DNA of 64,000 nt, taken from positions 2,356,001 to 2,420,000 of the forward strand of contig NZ_RJVJ01000001.1 of NCBI RefSeq assembly GCF_003751605.1, written 5' to 3'. Both the position numbers and the translations under genes were made by a program. This DNA is from Kitasatospora cineracea. Its GTDB lineage: Bacteria > Actinomycetota > Actinomycetes > Streptomycetales > Streptomycetaceae. The notes below the pieces were generated by a model. That model was not told the DNA's origin. It saw only the letters and a program-made list of their open reading frames with translations, and searched no databases. Position 1 is the stretch's first letter; each line of letters opens with the position of its first letter. This document shows, in pieces, positions 26,455-33,716 of this stretch.

Positions 26455-27444
26455 TCAGCGGTCGAGCGCGACGACGTACTTGCCCTCGGCCCGCCCGGCG
26501 GCCAGCAGGTCGTGCGCGGCGGGGACGGCGGCCAGGCCGGGCAGCACCGTCAGCGGGGTGTCCAGCGAGCCGGCCGCCAGCAGGTCGAGGGTGCGGCGGA
26601 CGGCGCCGGCCACCTTCGCGGGGGCGTGGGTGAGCAGCCCGTTGTGGCTGAAGCCGGTGAGGGTGGCGTTGGCGCCCAGCAGGCGGGGCAGCGGCGGCAG
26701 CGGCGCGGGCTCGGCCCCGCTCGCGTTGCCGAACAGGACGATCCGGCCGCCCGGGGCGAGCAGGTCGAGGTCGAGGTCGAGCGCGGTGGTGCCCAGCGGG
26801 TCGAGGACCAGGTCGACGCCGCGGCCGCCGCCCGCCGCGCGCAGCTCGGCGGCCAGGTCGTCGCCGCCCCGGGCGTGCACGGCGTGGTAGCCGTGGCGCA
26901 GGGCGGCCCCGGCCTTCTCCGGACGGCCGACGGTGCCGAGCAGGCGGCCGCCGCCGAGGTGGGGCAGCAGGCGGGCGACGGCGGTGCCGATCCCGCCGCT
27001 CGCCGAGTGGACCAGCACGCTCTCGCCGGGGGCGAACCGCCCGGCGTCGGTGAGCAGCAGCAGCGCGGTGGCCAGGCCGAGCGGCGTGGTGGCGGCGACC
27101 TCCAGCGGGACGCCGTCCGGGACCGGGACGGTCAGCTCCGCGTCGGCGACCGCGACCTCGGCGAGGCCGCCGCCGCGGGTGGCGGCGACCACCCGGGTGC
27201 CGACGGCGAGGTGGGTGACGCCCTCGCCGAGGGCCAGGACGGTGCCGGCGACCTCCTTGCCGGGGTGGTGCGGCCAGTCGGCGGTGTAGCCGCCGTCGCC
27301 GCGGCGGGCCATCACGTCGACGAAGTTGAGCCCGGCGTAGGCGACCTCGACGGCGACCTGGCCGGGGCCGGGCCGCGGCGGTTCGAGGTCGAGGACGTGG
27401 CTGTGCTCGGCGCCGCCGGCTTCGGTCATGACGAGTGCGCGCAT
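26455..27444 (-). CDS. zinc-independent NADPH:quinone reductase-like oxidoreductase (MDR family)
   Basis: A 329-residue medium-chain reductase. The GroES-like N-domain carries NFVDVMARRG and HHPGKEVAGTVLALGEGV. The Rossmann motif is VLVHSASGGIGTAVARLL near residue 150. The Cys/His zinc ligands of alcohol dehydrogenases are absent, so it is in the quinone oxidoreductase/crotonyl-CoA reductase-like branch and reduces quinones or enones with NADPH. It is divergent from an ArsR-type repressor, which probably controls it. Confidence 0.88.
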   Translation of the reverse strand: MRALVMTEAGGAEHSHVLDLEPPRPGPGQVAVEVAYAGLNFVDVMARRGDGGYTADWPHHPGKEVAGTVLALGEGVTHLAVGTRVVAATRGGGLAEVAVADAELTVPVPDGVPLEVAATTPLGLATALLLLTDAGRFAPGESVLVHSASGGIGTAVARLLPHLGGGRLLGTVGRPEKAGAALRHGYHAVHARGGDDLAAELRAAGGGRGVDLVLDPLGTTALDLDLDLLAPGGRIVLFGNASGAEPAPLPPLPRLLGANATLTGFSHNGLLTHAPAKVAGAVRRTLDLLAAGSLDTPLTVLPGLAAVPAAHDLLAAGRAEGKYVVALDR

Positions 27445-27471
27445 GGTGGTCCCCTGGATCGGTCGCAGTTA

Positions 27472-27529
27472 CGATGTTCTACGAACGTCGAAATTAGTAC
27501 CACGCCATTTCGAGATCTGTCGAACATCG
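27472..27529. promoter_or_regulatory. inverted repeats in the oxidoreductase/ArsR divergent promoter
   Basis: CGATGTTC (27472-27479) is mirrored by GAACATCG (27522-27529), and inside lies TTCGA-N6-TCGAA (27509-27524). The 102-bp intergenic region is unusually AT-rich for this DNA. It is a good candidate for the ArsR-type operator controlling both genes. Confidence 0.5.
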
Positions 27530-27546
27530 CAGGGAGAGGTGCCCCC

Positions 27547-27891
27547 GTGCCCCGAACCAGCCGCCGCCGCGAGGCGCCCCACTACCCCGACACCGCCGAC
27601 ATCGACCTGCTGGACGTACTGCACGCGCTCTCCGACCCGACCCGGATGACCATCGTGCTGACCCTCGGCCGGGAACCCGAACGCGCCTGCGGCACCTTCC
27701 CGGTGGACGTCGCGCCCTCCACCCTCAGCCACCACTTCAAGGTCCTGCGCGAGGCCGGCCTGATCCGCCACCGCGAGGAGGCCAACCGCCGCCTGACCAC
27801 CCTGCGCGCCGCCGACCTGGAGGAGCGCTTCCCGGGCCTGCTGGCCGTGGTGACCGCCGCGTACCGCACGCAGCAGGGCCCGGACGCGTGA
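27547..27891 (+). CDS. ArsR/SmtB-family transcriptional repressor
   Basis: A 114-residue winged-helix repressor: LLDVLHALSDPTRMTIVLTL (helix 1-2), then STLSHHFKVLREAGLIRHRE (recognition helix and wing). There is one Cys (GREPERACGTF) but no CxC metal site in the recognition helix, so it probably senses an organic or oxidant signal rather than arsenic. The start is GTG 27547, preceded by AGGGAGAGG. It is divergent from the quinone-reductase gene. Confidence 0.88.
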   Translation: MPRTSRRREAPHYPDTADIDLLDVLHALSDPTRMTIVLTLGREPERACGTFPVDVAPSTLSHHFKVLREAGLIRHREEANRRLTTLRAADLEERFPGLLAVVTAAYRTQQGPDA

Positions 27892-27924
27892 ACGTCCGGG
27901 CCCCGCAGGACTATTGACGGTGTA

Positions 27925-29622
27925 TCAGGTCAGGCCGGCGGCGGTGGCGAAGTCGCGCTTGAGGGCGTCCAGCAGGTCCTGGGCGGCGGCGCGGGCGGCC
28001 GGGAGGTCGGCGCGGGAGGCGACCGGGAGGACGGCCTCCAGGTAGCACTTGAGCTTGGGCTCGGTGCCGGAGGGGCGGACGACGACGCGGGCGGAGGTGA
28101 CGGCCGGGCCGGTGAGGAGGTAGCGGAGGCCGTCGGTCGGGGGGAGGTCGGGGGTGCCGGCGGTGAGGTCGTCGGCGCGGGTGACGGTGAGGCCGGCGAG
28201 TTCGACCGGGGGCTTGTCGCGGAGGGCGGCCATCGCGTCGGAGATGACGGAGAGGTCGTCGACCCGGACCGAGAGCTGGTCGGCGGCGTGCAGGCCATGG
28301 GTGAGGGCCAGGTCGTCGAGGAGGTCGGTGAGGGTGCGGCCGTCGCGCTTGAGGCCGGCGGCGAGTTCGGCGATCTGGAGGGCGGCGGTGATGCCGTCCT
28401 TGTCGCGGACGCCGTCCGGGTCGACGCAGTAGCCGAGCGCCTCCTCGTAGCCGTAGCGGATGTCCTCGGTGCGGGCGATCCACTTGAAGCCGGTGAGCGT
28501 CTCGGCGTAGCCGAGGCCGGCGGCGGCGGCGATCCTGCCGAGCAGGGTGGAGGAGACGATGGTGGTGGCGAAGACGCCGTCGGAGGTCTTGGCGGCCAGG
28601 GCCGCGCCGAGCAGGGCGCCGACCTCGTCGCCGCGGAGCATCCGCCAGTCGCCGTCCGGGGTGGGGACGGCGACGGCGCAGCGGTCGGCGTCCGGGTCGT
28701 TGGCGATCACCAGGTCGGGGCGGGCTTCGCGGGCGGCGGCGAAGGCGAGGTCCATCGCGCCGGGCTCCTCCGGATTGGGGAACGCGACGGTGGGGAAGTC
28801 CGGGTCGGGCTCGGCCTGTTCGGCGACCACGGTCGGCGCGGGGAACCCGGCCGCGGCGAACGCGGCCAGCAGGACGTCGCGGCCGACGCCGTGCAGCGGG
28901 GTGTAGACGGTGGCGAGTTCGCGCGGGCCGGCCGGGTCGAGGACGGCGGCGGCGCGGGCCAGGTAGGCGGCGAGCACGTCGTCGCCCAGCACCTCCCAGC
29001 CGGACTCGGCGCGCGGGACGTCGGCGAGCGCGCCCAGCGCGTCGATCTCGGCGGCGATGTCGGCGTCCGCGGGCGGCACGATCTGCGAGCCGTCGCCGAG
29101 GTAGACCTTGTAGCCGTTGTCCTGCGGCGGGTTGTGGCTGGCGGTGACCACCACGCCGGCCGCCGCACCCAGGTGCCGGATCGCGTACGCCAGCACGGGC
29201 GTGGGCAGCGCGCGGGGCAGCAGTGCGGCGCGCAGCCCGGCGCCCACCACCACGGCGGCGGTGTCGAGGGCGAAGTCGTACGACTTGTGGCGGGCGTCGT
29301 AGCCGATCACCACCAGGTCGCCGAGCTCGGGGTGCTTGCGGACGTACCCGGCCAGGCCGGCGGCGGCCCGGATCACCACGGCGCGGTTCATCCGCATCGG
29401 CCCGGCCCCCAGCTCGCCGCGCAGCCCGGCGGTGCCGAACTGGAGCCGTCCGGCGAAGCGTTCGGCCAGCCGGGACCAGGCGATCCGCTCCTCGGACTCG
29501 GCCTCCGGCCCCTCGGCGGCGGCCAGCAGCGCGGTCAGTTCGGCGCGGGTCTGCGGGTCGGGGTCCTCGGCCAGCCAGGCGCGGGCCCGGTCGAGGAGGT
29601 CGGTGGTGGGTGCCTTCGGCAT
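27925..29622 (-). CDS. alpha-D-phosphohexomutase family protein, probable phosphopentomutase role
   Basis: A 565-residue mutase. Active-site phosphoserine loop VTASHNPPQDNGYKVY near residue 155, metal loop NDPDADRCAVA near 315, sugar-binding GFKWIARTED near 382, and the phosphate-binding RPSGTEPKLKCY near 522. Length and sequence fit the PGM2/PgcA-like group (mycobacterial pmmB), some of whose members move phosphate from C1 to C5 of (deoxy)ribose. It lies 189 bp downstream of the purine nucleoside phosphorylase gene, and no deoB is present in the window. I infer that it supplies the ribose-1-P/deoxyribose-1-P to 5-P step. Start ATG 29622 has GGAGCGGG upstream. Confidence 0.88.
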   Translation of the reverse strand: MPKAPTTDLLDRARAWLAEDPDPQTRAELTALLAAAEGPEAESEERIAWSRLAERFAGRLQFGTAGLRGELGAGPMRMNRAVVIRAAAGLAGYVRKHPELGDLVVIGYDARHKSYDFALDTAAVVVGAGLRAALLPRALPTPVLAYAIRHLGAAAGVVVTASHNPPQDNGYKVYLGDGSQIVPPADADIAAEIDALGALADVPRAESGWEVLGDDVLAAYLARAAAVLDPAGPRELATVYTPLHGVGRDVLLAAFAAAGFPAPTVVAEQAEPDPDFPTVAFPNPEEPGAMDLAFAAAREARPDLVIANDPDADRCAVAVPTPDGDWRMLRGDEVGALLGAALAAKTSDGVFATTIVSSTLLGRIAAAAGLGYAETLTGFKWIARTEDIRYGYEEALGYCVDPDGVRDKDGITAALQIAELAAGLKRDGRTLTDLLDDLALTHGLHAADQLSVRVDDLSVISDAMAALRDKPPVELAGLTVTRADDLTAGTPDLPPTDGLRYLLTGPAVTSARVVVRPSGTEPKLKCYLEAVLPVASRADLPAARAAAQDLLDALKRDFATAAGLT

Positions 29623-29705
29623 GCGGCCCGCTCCCTGTGCGTGGAGTAGATGAGGAGGTGAAGGGTGGGGAAAGAGGAGGACGGGTGAGGAGGGGGACAG
29701 CCGAA

Positions 29706-29736
29706 CGCCGCCGCGCACGGTCCGCGCGCGGCGGCG
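29706..29736 (-). terminator. hairpin between purine nucleoside phosphorylase and mutase genes
   Basis: An 11-bp GC stem (29706-29716 with 29726-29736) and 9-nt loop. On the leftward strand it is followed by a long pyrimidine tract. It may partly separate expression of the two genes. Confidence 0.6.
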
Positions 29737-29811
29737 CCGCTTCTCCTCGTCATGCCCCCGATTCTCCGTCAGGGGTGCTGCCGGGCGGGGGAGTCGCCCC
29801 GCTCCGGGGTG

Positions 29812-30642
29812 TCAGATCCGTTCCAGGACCTTCGCCAGCAGGGCGCCCATCCGCTCGGCGGAGGCCTTGCCGGCCTCCAGGACCTCGGCGTGGTTGAGGG
29901 GCTCGCCGGTGATGCCGGCGGCCAGGTTGGTGACCAGCGAGATGCCGAGCACCTCGGCGCCGGCCTCGCGGGCGGCGATGGCCTCCAGGGTGGTGGACAT
30001 GCCGACGAGCTCGCCGCCGATCACCCGGGCCATGTTGACCTCGGCCGGGGTCTCGTAGTGCGGGCCGCGGAACTGCACGTAGACGGCCTCGTCGAGGGAC
30101 GGGTCGACCTCGCGGCACAGGGTGCGCAGGCGCTTGGAGTACAGGTCGGTGAGGTCGACGAAGTTGGCGCCGACGATCGGGGAGTCCGCGGTCAGGTTGA
30201 TGTGGTCGCTGATCAGCACGGGCTGCCCGGGGACCCAGCCCTCGCGCAGGCCGCCGCAGCCGTTGGTGAGCACCACGGTGCGGCAGCCGGCCGCGGCGGC
30301 GGTGCGCACGCCGTGCACCACGGTGGCCACGCCGTGGCCCTCGTAGTAGTGGTTGCGGCCGAGGAAGACCAGGGCCCGGCGCTCGCCGCCGCCGGGGATC
30401 CGCACCGAGCGGATGGTGCCGGCGTGGCCGGCCACCGCGGGGGCGGGGAAGCCGGGCAGGTCGGTGACCGGGAACTCGGCCAGCGTCTCGCCCAGGGCGT
30501 CGGCGGCCGGCACCCAGCCGGAGCCCATCACCAGGGCGACGTCGTGGCGCTCGGCGCCGGTGAGTTCGCGCAGCCGGTCGGCAGCGGCCCGGGCGGCGGC
30601 GTAGGGGTCGGCGGAGACGGCCGTCTGAGGAGATGCGTTCAC
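29812..30642 (-). CDS. purine nucleoside phosphorylase (trimeric type)
   Basis: A 276-residue cytosolic enzyme converting inosine/guanosine and deoxy forms with phosphate to base and (deoxy)ribose-1-phosphate. Motifs: VALVMGSGW phosphate loop near residue 35, [10 protein letters not shown] near 93, [10 protein letters not shown] near 120, [11 protein letters not shown] near 190 and [12 protein letters not shown] near 213. This is the trimeric PNP set (called punA or deoD in other actinobacteria). The start is GTG 30642. A -10 TATCCT (30655 to 30650) ends 7 nt before it, so the mRNA is probably leaderless. Confidence 0.95.
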   Translation of the reverse strand: MNASPQTAVSADPYAAARAAADRLRELTGAERHDVALVMGSGWVPAADALGETLAEFPVTDLPGFPAPAVAGHAGTIRSVRIPGGGERRALVFLGRNHYYEGHGVATVVHGVRTAAAAGCRTVVLTNGCGGLREGWVPGQPVLISDHINLTADSPIVGANFVDLTDLYSKRLRTLCREVDPSLDEAVYVQFRGPHYETPAEVNMARVIGGELVGMSTTLEAIAAREAGAEVLGISLVTNLAAGITGEPLNHAEVLEAGKASAERMGALLAKVLERI

Positions 30643-30667
30643 GCGGTCGAGGATAGGTCAAATCTGC

Positions 30668-30679
30668 CTACGCGCGTAG
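30668..30679. promoter_or_regulatory. nucleoside-regulon operator at the purine nucleoside phosphorylase promoter (CTACGCGCGTAG)
   Basis: A third perfect copy of the palindrome, 26 bp before the GTG start and 12 bp upstream of the likely -10 TATCCT (30655-30650). It therefore covers the -35 zone, slightly further upstream than at add and deoC. Confidence 0.65.
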
Positions 30680-30877
30680 ACAGCACGCCCAGGCCATGCC
30701 GGATCGTTACCCGGATTGCGTGGAACGACAGCATTCCTCCCCGGCCGGAGCGCCCGGCCGGGCGGAAGGCACAGGCCCGGCCGGGTCGGGCCGGACCGGG
30801 CCGGTGCACGAGGGCGGCGGGACCGGCGCGGGCCCGGCCGGGCCGGTGCGCGGCTGCGGCGGGGCCGGCGCGCGGGC

Positions 30878-31315
30878 TCAGCAGGGCCGGCGGCGCAGGT
30901 CCAGCACGTAGTCGTCGGGGGCGCCGGCGCTCTCCGCCGCGTCCGCGATCAGGCCGAGGTAGCGGGCGGCGGGCAGCCCGCCCTCGTAGTCGTTGAGCAC
31001 GTACGTCCAGACCGCGACCTCGCCGTCCAGGGTCTGCGCGCGCAGCTTCACCTTGCGGTAGATGCCGAGCTGCACGCCCTCCCAGCGGTCCAGGCCCTCC
31101 TCGTCCATCGGGGCCACGTCGTAGAGCGAGACGAAGACCTGGTCCTTCTCGTCCTCCACCACGGTGGCCAGCGAGCCCTCCCAGCCGAGCTGTTCGCCGC
31201 CGAAGGTCAGCCGCCAGCCGGGCAGCCAGCCGGTGCCGCGCAGCGGGGAGTGCGGGGCGCGCCGGGACATCTGCCGGGCGTCGAGGTTGGTGGCGTAGGC
31301 GGCGTAGAGCGACAT
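30878..31315 (-). CDS. gamma-glutamylcyclotransferase-like protein
   Basis: A 145-residue protein of the GGCT/AIG2 fold. The substrate loop YAAYATNLD occupies residues 4-12, in place of the usual YGSN. GGEQLGWEGSLATVVED follows, and the catalytic-Glu region is APMDEEGLDRWEGV near 68. Family members release 5-oxoproline from gamma-glutamyl peptides or amines; substrate unknown here. TAGGCT ends 6 nt before ATG 31315, suggesting a leaderless message. The 198 bp between its stop and the PNP operator is GGCCGG-rich simple sequence. Confidence 0.82.
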   Translation of the reverse strand: MSLYAAYATNLDARQMSRRAPHSPLRGTGWLPGWRLTFGGEQLGWEGSLATVVEDEKDQVFVSLYDVAPMDEEGLDRWEGVQLGIYRKVKLRAQTLDGEVAVWTYVLNDYEGGLPAARYLGLIADAAESAGAPDDYVLDLRRRPC

Positions 31316-31448
31316 GGCGTCAGCCTACGGGAGCGGGGCGGTCCGCCGGGCTGCGCGTCCGGGGCGGGCCTACGGTGGAGGGAGGTCTCACCCCGCGGGC
31401 GGACCCGCCGGGTCGGGGGCGGGGTGCGCGCCGGACGGGAGCGTCCTG

Positions 31449-32018
31449 ATGCGACAACTACCGGTAGTGGTGGGTGCACCGACCGTGGCGGCGGTGCTGC
31501 TCGCGGCCGCGGTCGGCTGCGGTTCCAACGGCGGCTCGGGCGGCGGCGGCCAGGCGGGGGCCAGCCCGCCGGGCCCGGTGACCGTCACCGCGACGCCCAC
31601 CCCGACGGTCACCGTCACGCCGACGCCCACGCCCACGGTCACCGTCACGCCGCAGACGGTCACCGCGACGCCGAACCCGACCGTCACCGTCACCACGGCG
31701 AGGGGCGGCGGCAACCCGACGCTCACCAGCGCGATCGCCGTGGTGCAGCAGTACTACGAGGACATCAGCAACCACGACTACGCGGCGGCCTGGGCGCTGG
31801 GCGGCAAGAACATCGGCGGCAGCGACTACAGCGGCTGGGTGAAGGGCTACGCCACCACCGCCAGCATCTACCTGGGCACCACCAGCACCTTCGGTTCGAA
31901 CCAGGTGCGCGCGGTGATCTACGCGGTCCAGACCGACGGCAGCACGAAGACCTACGAGGGCACGTACACGGTGTCCGGCGGGGTGCTGGTGTCGGCCTCG
32001 ATCCAGCAGACCGGCTAG
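31449..32018 (+). CDS. lipoprotein with a Thr/Pro/Val repeat stalk
   Basis: A 189-residue protein with a signal MRQLPVVVGAPTVAAVLLAA ending in lipobox AVGC (Cys near 24). A Gly/Ser linker and a stalk of TVTVTPTPT repeats occupy about residues 44-80, then a small alpha+beta domain of about 100 residues (VVQQYYEDISNHDYAAAWALGG) that resembles NTF2-like lipoprotein domains. The stalk would lift that domain through the cell wall. Function unknown. The mRNA start is unclear; a GTG six codons or so upstream is possible. Confidence 0.78.
   Translation: MRQLPVVVGAPTVAAVLLAAAVGCGSNGGSGGGGQAGASPPGPVTVTATPTPTVTVTPTPTPTVTVTPQTVTATPNPTVTVTTARGGGNPTLTSAIAVVQQYYEDISNHDYAAAWALGGKNIGGSDYSGWVKGYATTASIYLGTTSTFGSNQVRAVIYAVQTDGSTKTYEGTYTVSGGVLVSASIQQTG
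31578..31695 (+). repeat. imperfect tandem repeat encoding the TVTVTP stalk
   Basis: Repeated ACGGTCACCGTCACGCCGAC-type units within the lipoprotein gene. Such arrays can change length by slippage and would alter stalk length in frame. Confidence 0.7.
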
Positions 32019-32082
32019 CCGGGAGGGGAACAACAACGCCCCCGGCGTGGAATCCGTTCCGGCATGCGGGACAATGGGGCAC

Positions 32083-33528
32083 GTGACTCGGATCGTGATC
32101 ATCGGTGGCGGACCAGGCGGATACGAGGCGGCCCTCGTGGCCGCCCAGCTCGGCGCGGAGGTGACCGTCGTCGACCGCGACGGTCTGGGCGGATCGGCGG
32201 TGCTGACGGACTGCGTGCCGTCCAAGACCCTGATCGCCACCGCCGAGGTGATGACCAGCTTCGACAGCTCCTACGAGGAGCTGGGCATCCTGGTCGCGGA
32301 CGGCACGCCGGACCCGGCCGACCCGGCCCGGGTGGTCGGCGTCGACCTCGGCAAGGTCAACCGGCGCGTGAAGCGCCTGGCGATCGCCCAGTCCCACGAC
32401 ATCACCCAGGCCGTCACCCGGGCCGGGGTCACCGTGCTGCGCGGCCGCGGCCGGCTCGGCACCGGCGGCCAGGCGATCGACGGCTCCCGCGAGGTGCTGG
32501 TCGAACTCGCCGACGGCGCCGTCGAGTCGGTGCGCGCCGACGCGGTGCTGATCGCCACCGGCGTCCGCCCGCGCCAGCTGCCCGACGCGCAGCCGGACGG
32601 CGAGCGGATCCTGGCCTGGACGCAGGTCTACGACCTGGAGGAGCTGCCGCGCGAGCTGATCGTGGTCGGCTCCGGCGTCACCGGCGCCGAGTTCGCCGGC
32701 GCCTACCAGGCGCTCGGCTCGAACGTCACGCTGGTCTCCTCGCGCGACCGGGTGCTCCCGGGCGAGGACCCGGACGCCGCCGAGGTGCTGGAGGACGTGT
32801 TCCGCCGCCGCGGCATGAACGTGATGAGCCGCTCCCGGGCCGAGAGCGCCAAGCGGGTGGGCGACCGGGTGGAGGTGACGCTGGCCGACGGCAAGGTGAT
32901 CACGGGCACGCACTGCCTGATGGCGGTCGGCTCGCTCCCCAACACCGAGGAGCTGGGCCTGGAGGAGGCCGGTGTCGCGGTCAACGACTGGGGCCAGATC
33001 AAGGTGGACCGGGTCTCCCGCACCTCCGCCCCCGGCGTGTACGCGGCCGGCGACTGCACCGGCGTCTTCATGCTGGCCTCGGTGGCCGCCATGCAGGGCC
33101 GGATCGCCATGTACCACGCGCTCGGCGACGCGGTGCAGCCGCTGAACCTGAAGACCGTGGCGTCCAACGTGTTCACCGACCCGGAGATCGCCACCGTCGG
33201 CTACACCCACGCCGACGTGTCCTGCGGGAAGATGGACGCCGTCGAGGTCAAGCTCCCGCTGCGCGGCAACCCGCGGGCCAAGATGCAGGGCATCCGGGAC
33301 GGCTTCGTGAAGCTGTTCGCCCGCCCCGGCACCGGCATCGTGGTCGGCGGCGTGGTGGTCGCCCCGCGCGCCTCCGAGCTGATCCACTCGATCTCGCTGG
33401 CCGTCGACAACAACCTGACGGTGGAGCAGGTCGCCAGCGCCTTCACGGTCTACCCGTCGCTGTCCGGCTCGACCGCCGAGGCGGCCCGCCAGCTGCACAT
33501 CCGCAAGCGCGAGGGCGCGGGCTCCTAG
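32083..33528 (+). CDS. lpdA: LpdA-type NAD(P)H:quinone reductase flavoprotein
   Basis: A 481-residue FAD flavoprotein of the disulfide-reductase family. FAD motif GGGPGGYEA at the N-terminus, NAD motif VVGSGVTGAEFAGAY near 190, second FAD motif GVYAAGDCTGV near 315, and a C-terminal dimerisation domain. The redox site of true lipoamide dehydrogenases (CxxxxC) is here SAVLTDC, with the first Cys lost, and the C-terminal His-x4-Glu pair is also not evident. It should therefore transfer electrons from NAD(P)H to quinones, as in mycobacterial LpdA. I choose GTG 32083 over ATG 32074 because GACAAT (32070-32075) lies 7 nt before it. Confidence 0.88.
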   Translation: MTRIVIIGGGPGGYEAALVAAQLGAEVTVVDRDGLGGSAVLTDCVPSKTLIATAEVMTSFDSSYEELGILVADGTPDPADPARVVGVDLGKVNRRVKRLAIAQSHDITQAVTRAGVTVLRGRGRLGTGGQAIDGSREVLVELADGAVESVRADAVLIATGVRPRQLPDAQPDGERILAWTQVYDLEELPRELIVVGSGVTGAEFAGAYQALGSNVTLVSSRDRVLPGEDPDAAEVLEDVFRRRGMNVMSRSRAESAKRVGDRVEVTLADGKVITGTHCLMAVGSLPNTEELGLEEAGVAVNDWGQIKVDRVSRTSAPGVYAAGDCTGVFMLASVAAMQGRIAMYHALGDAVQPLNLKTVASNVFTDPEIATVGYTHADVSCGKMDAVEVKLPLRGNPRAKMQGIRDGFVKLFARPGTGIVVGGVVVAPRASELIHSISLAVDNNLTVEQVASAFTVYPSLSGSTAEAARQLHIRKREGAGS

Positions 33529-33688
33529 CGGGACGCGCGGCCCCCGGACCGCCGGGGCGCGCGGGACGTACGGGAACGAGCCGGGCGCGCGCCGCCCGGC
33601 TCACCCGCCCGGTGGAGCGCGCATTGTACGGTCGTGCGCCGTCCCGAGGTGAGCAAATCCCGTTACCAGGTGCAAACGCCTGAAAGCA

Positions 33689-33710
33689 GACGGTCACTCG
33701 GGTTACCGTC
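33689..33710. promoter_or_regulatory. inverted repeat GACGGT-N10-ACCGTC over the deoR-type promoter
   Basis: Perfect 6-bp arms, the right one overlapping a probable -10 TACCGT (33704-33709) that ends 7 nt before the GTG at 33717. A self-binding site of the regulator is the simplest reading. It does not resemble the CTACGCGCGTAG palindrome. Confidence 0.45.
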
Positions 33711-33716
33711 GGTCCT

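Noticed and set aside
30680..30877. Small gene in the GC-rich stretch between the PNP operator and the GGCT gene
   Set aside because: Consists of GGCCGG/CCGGGC simple sequence with no ribosome site or codon-like periodicity distinct from background.
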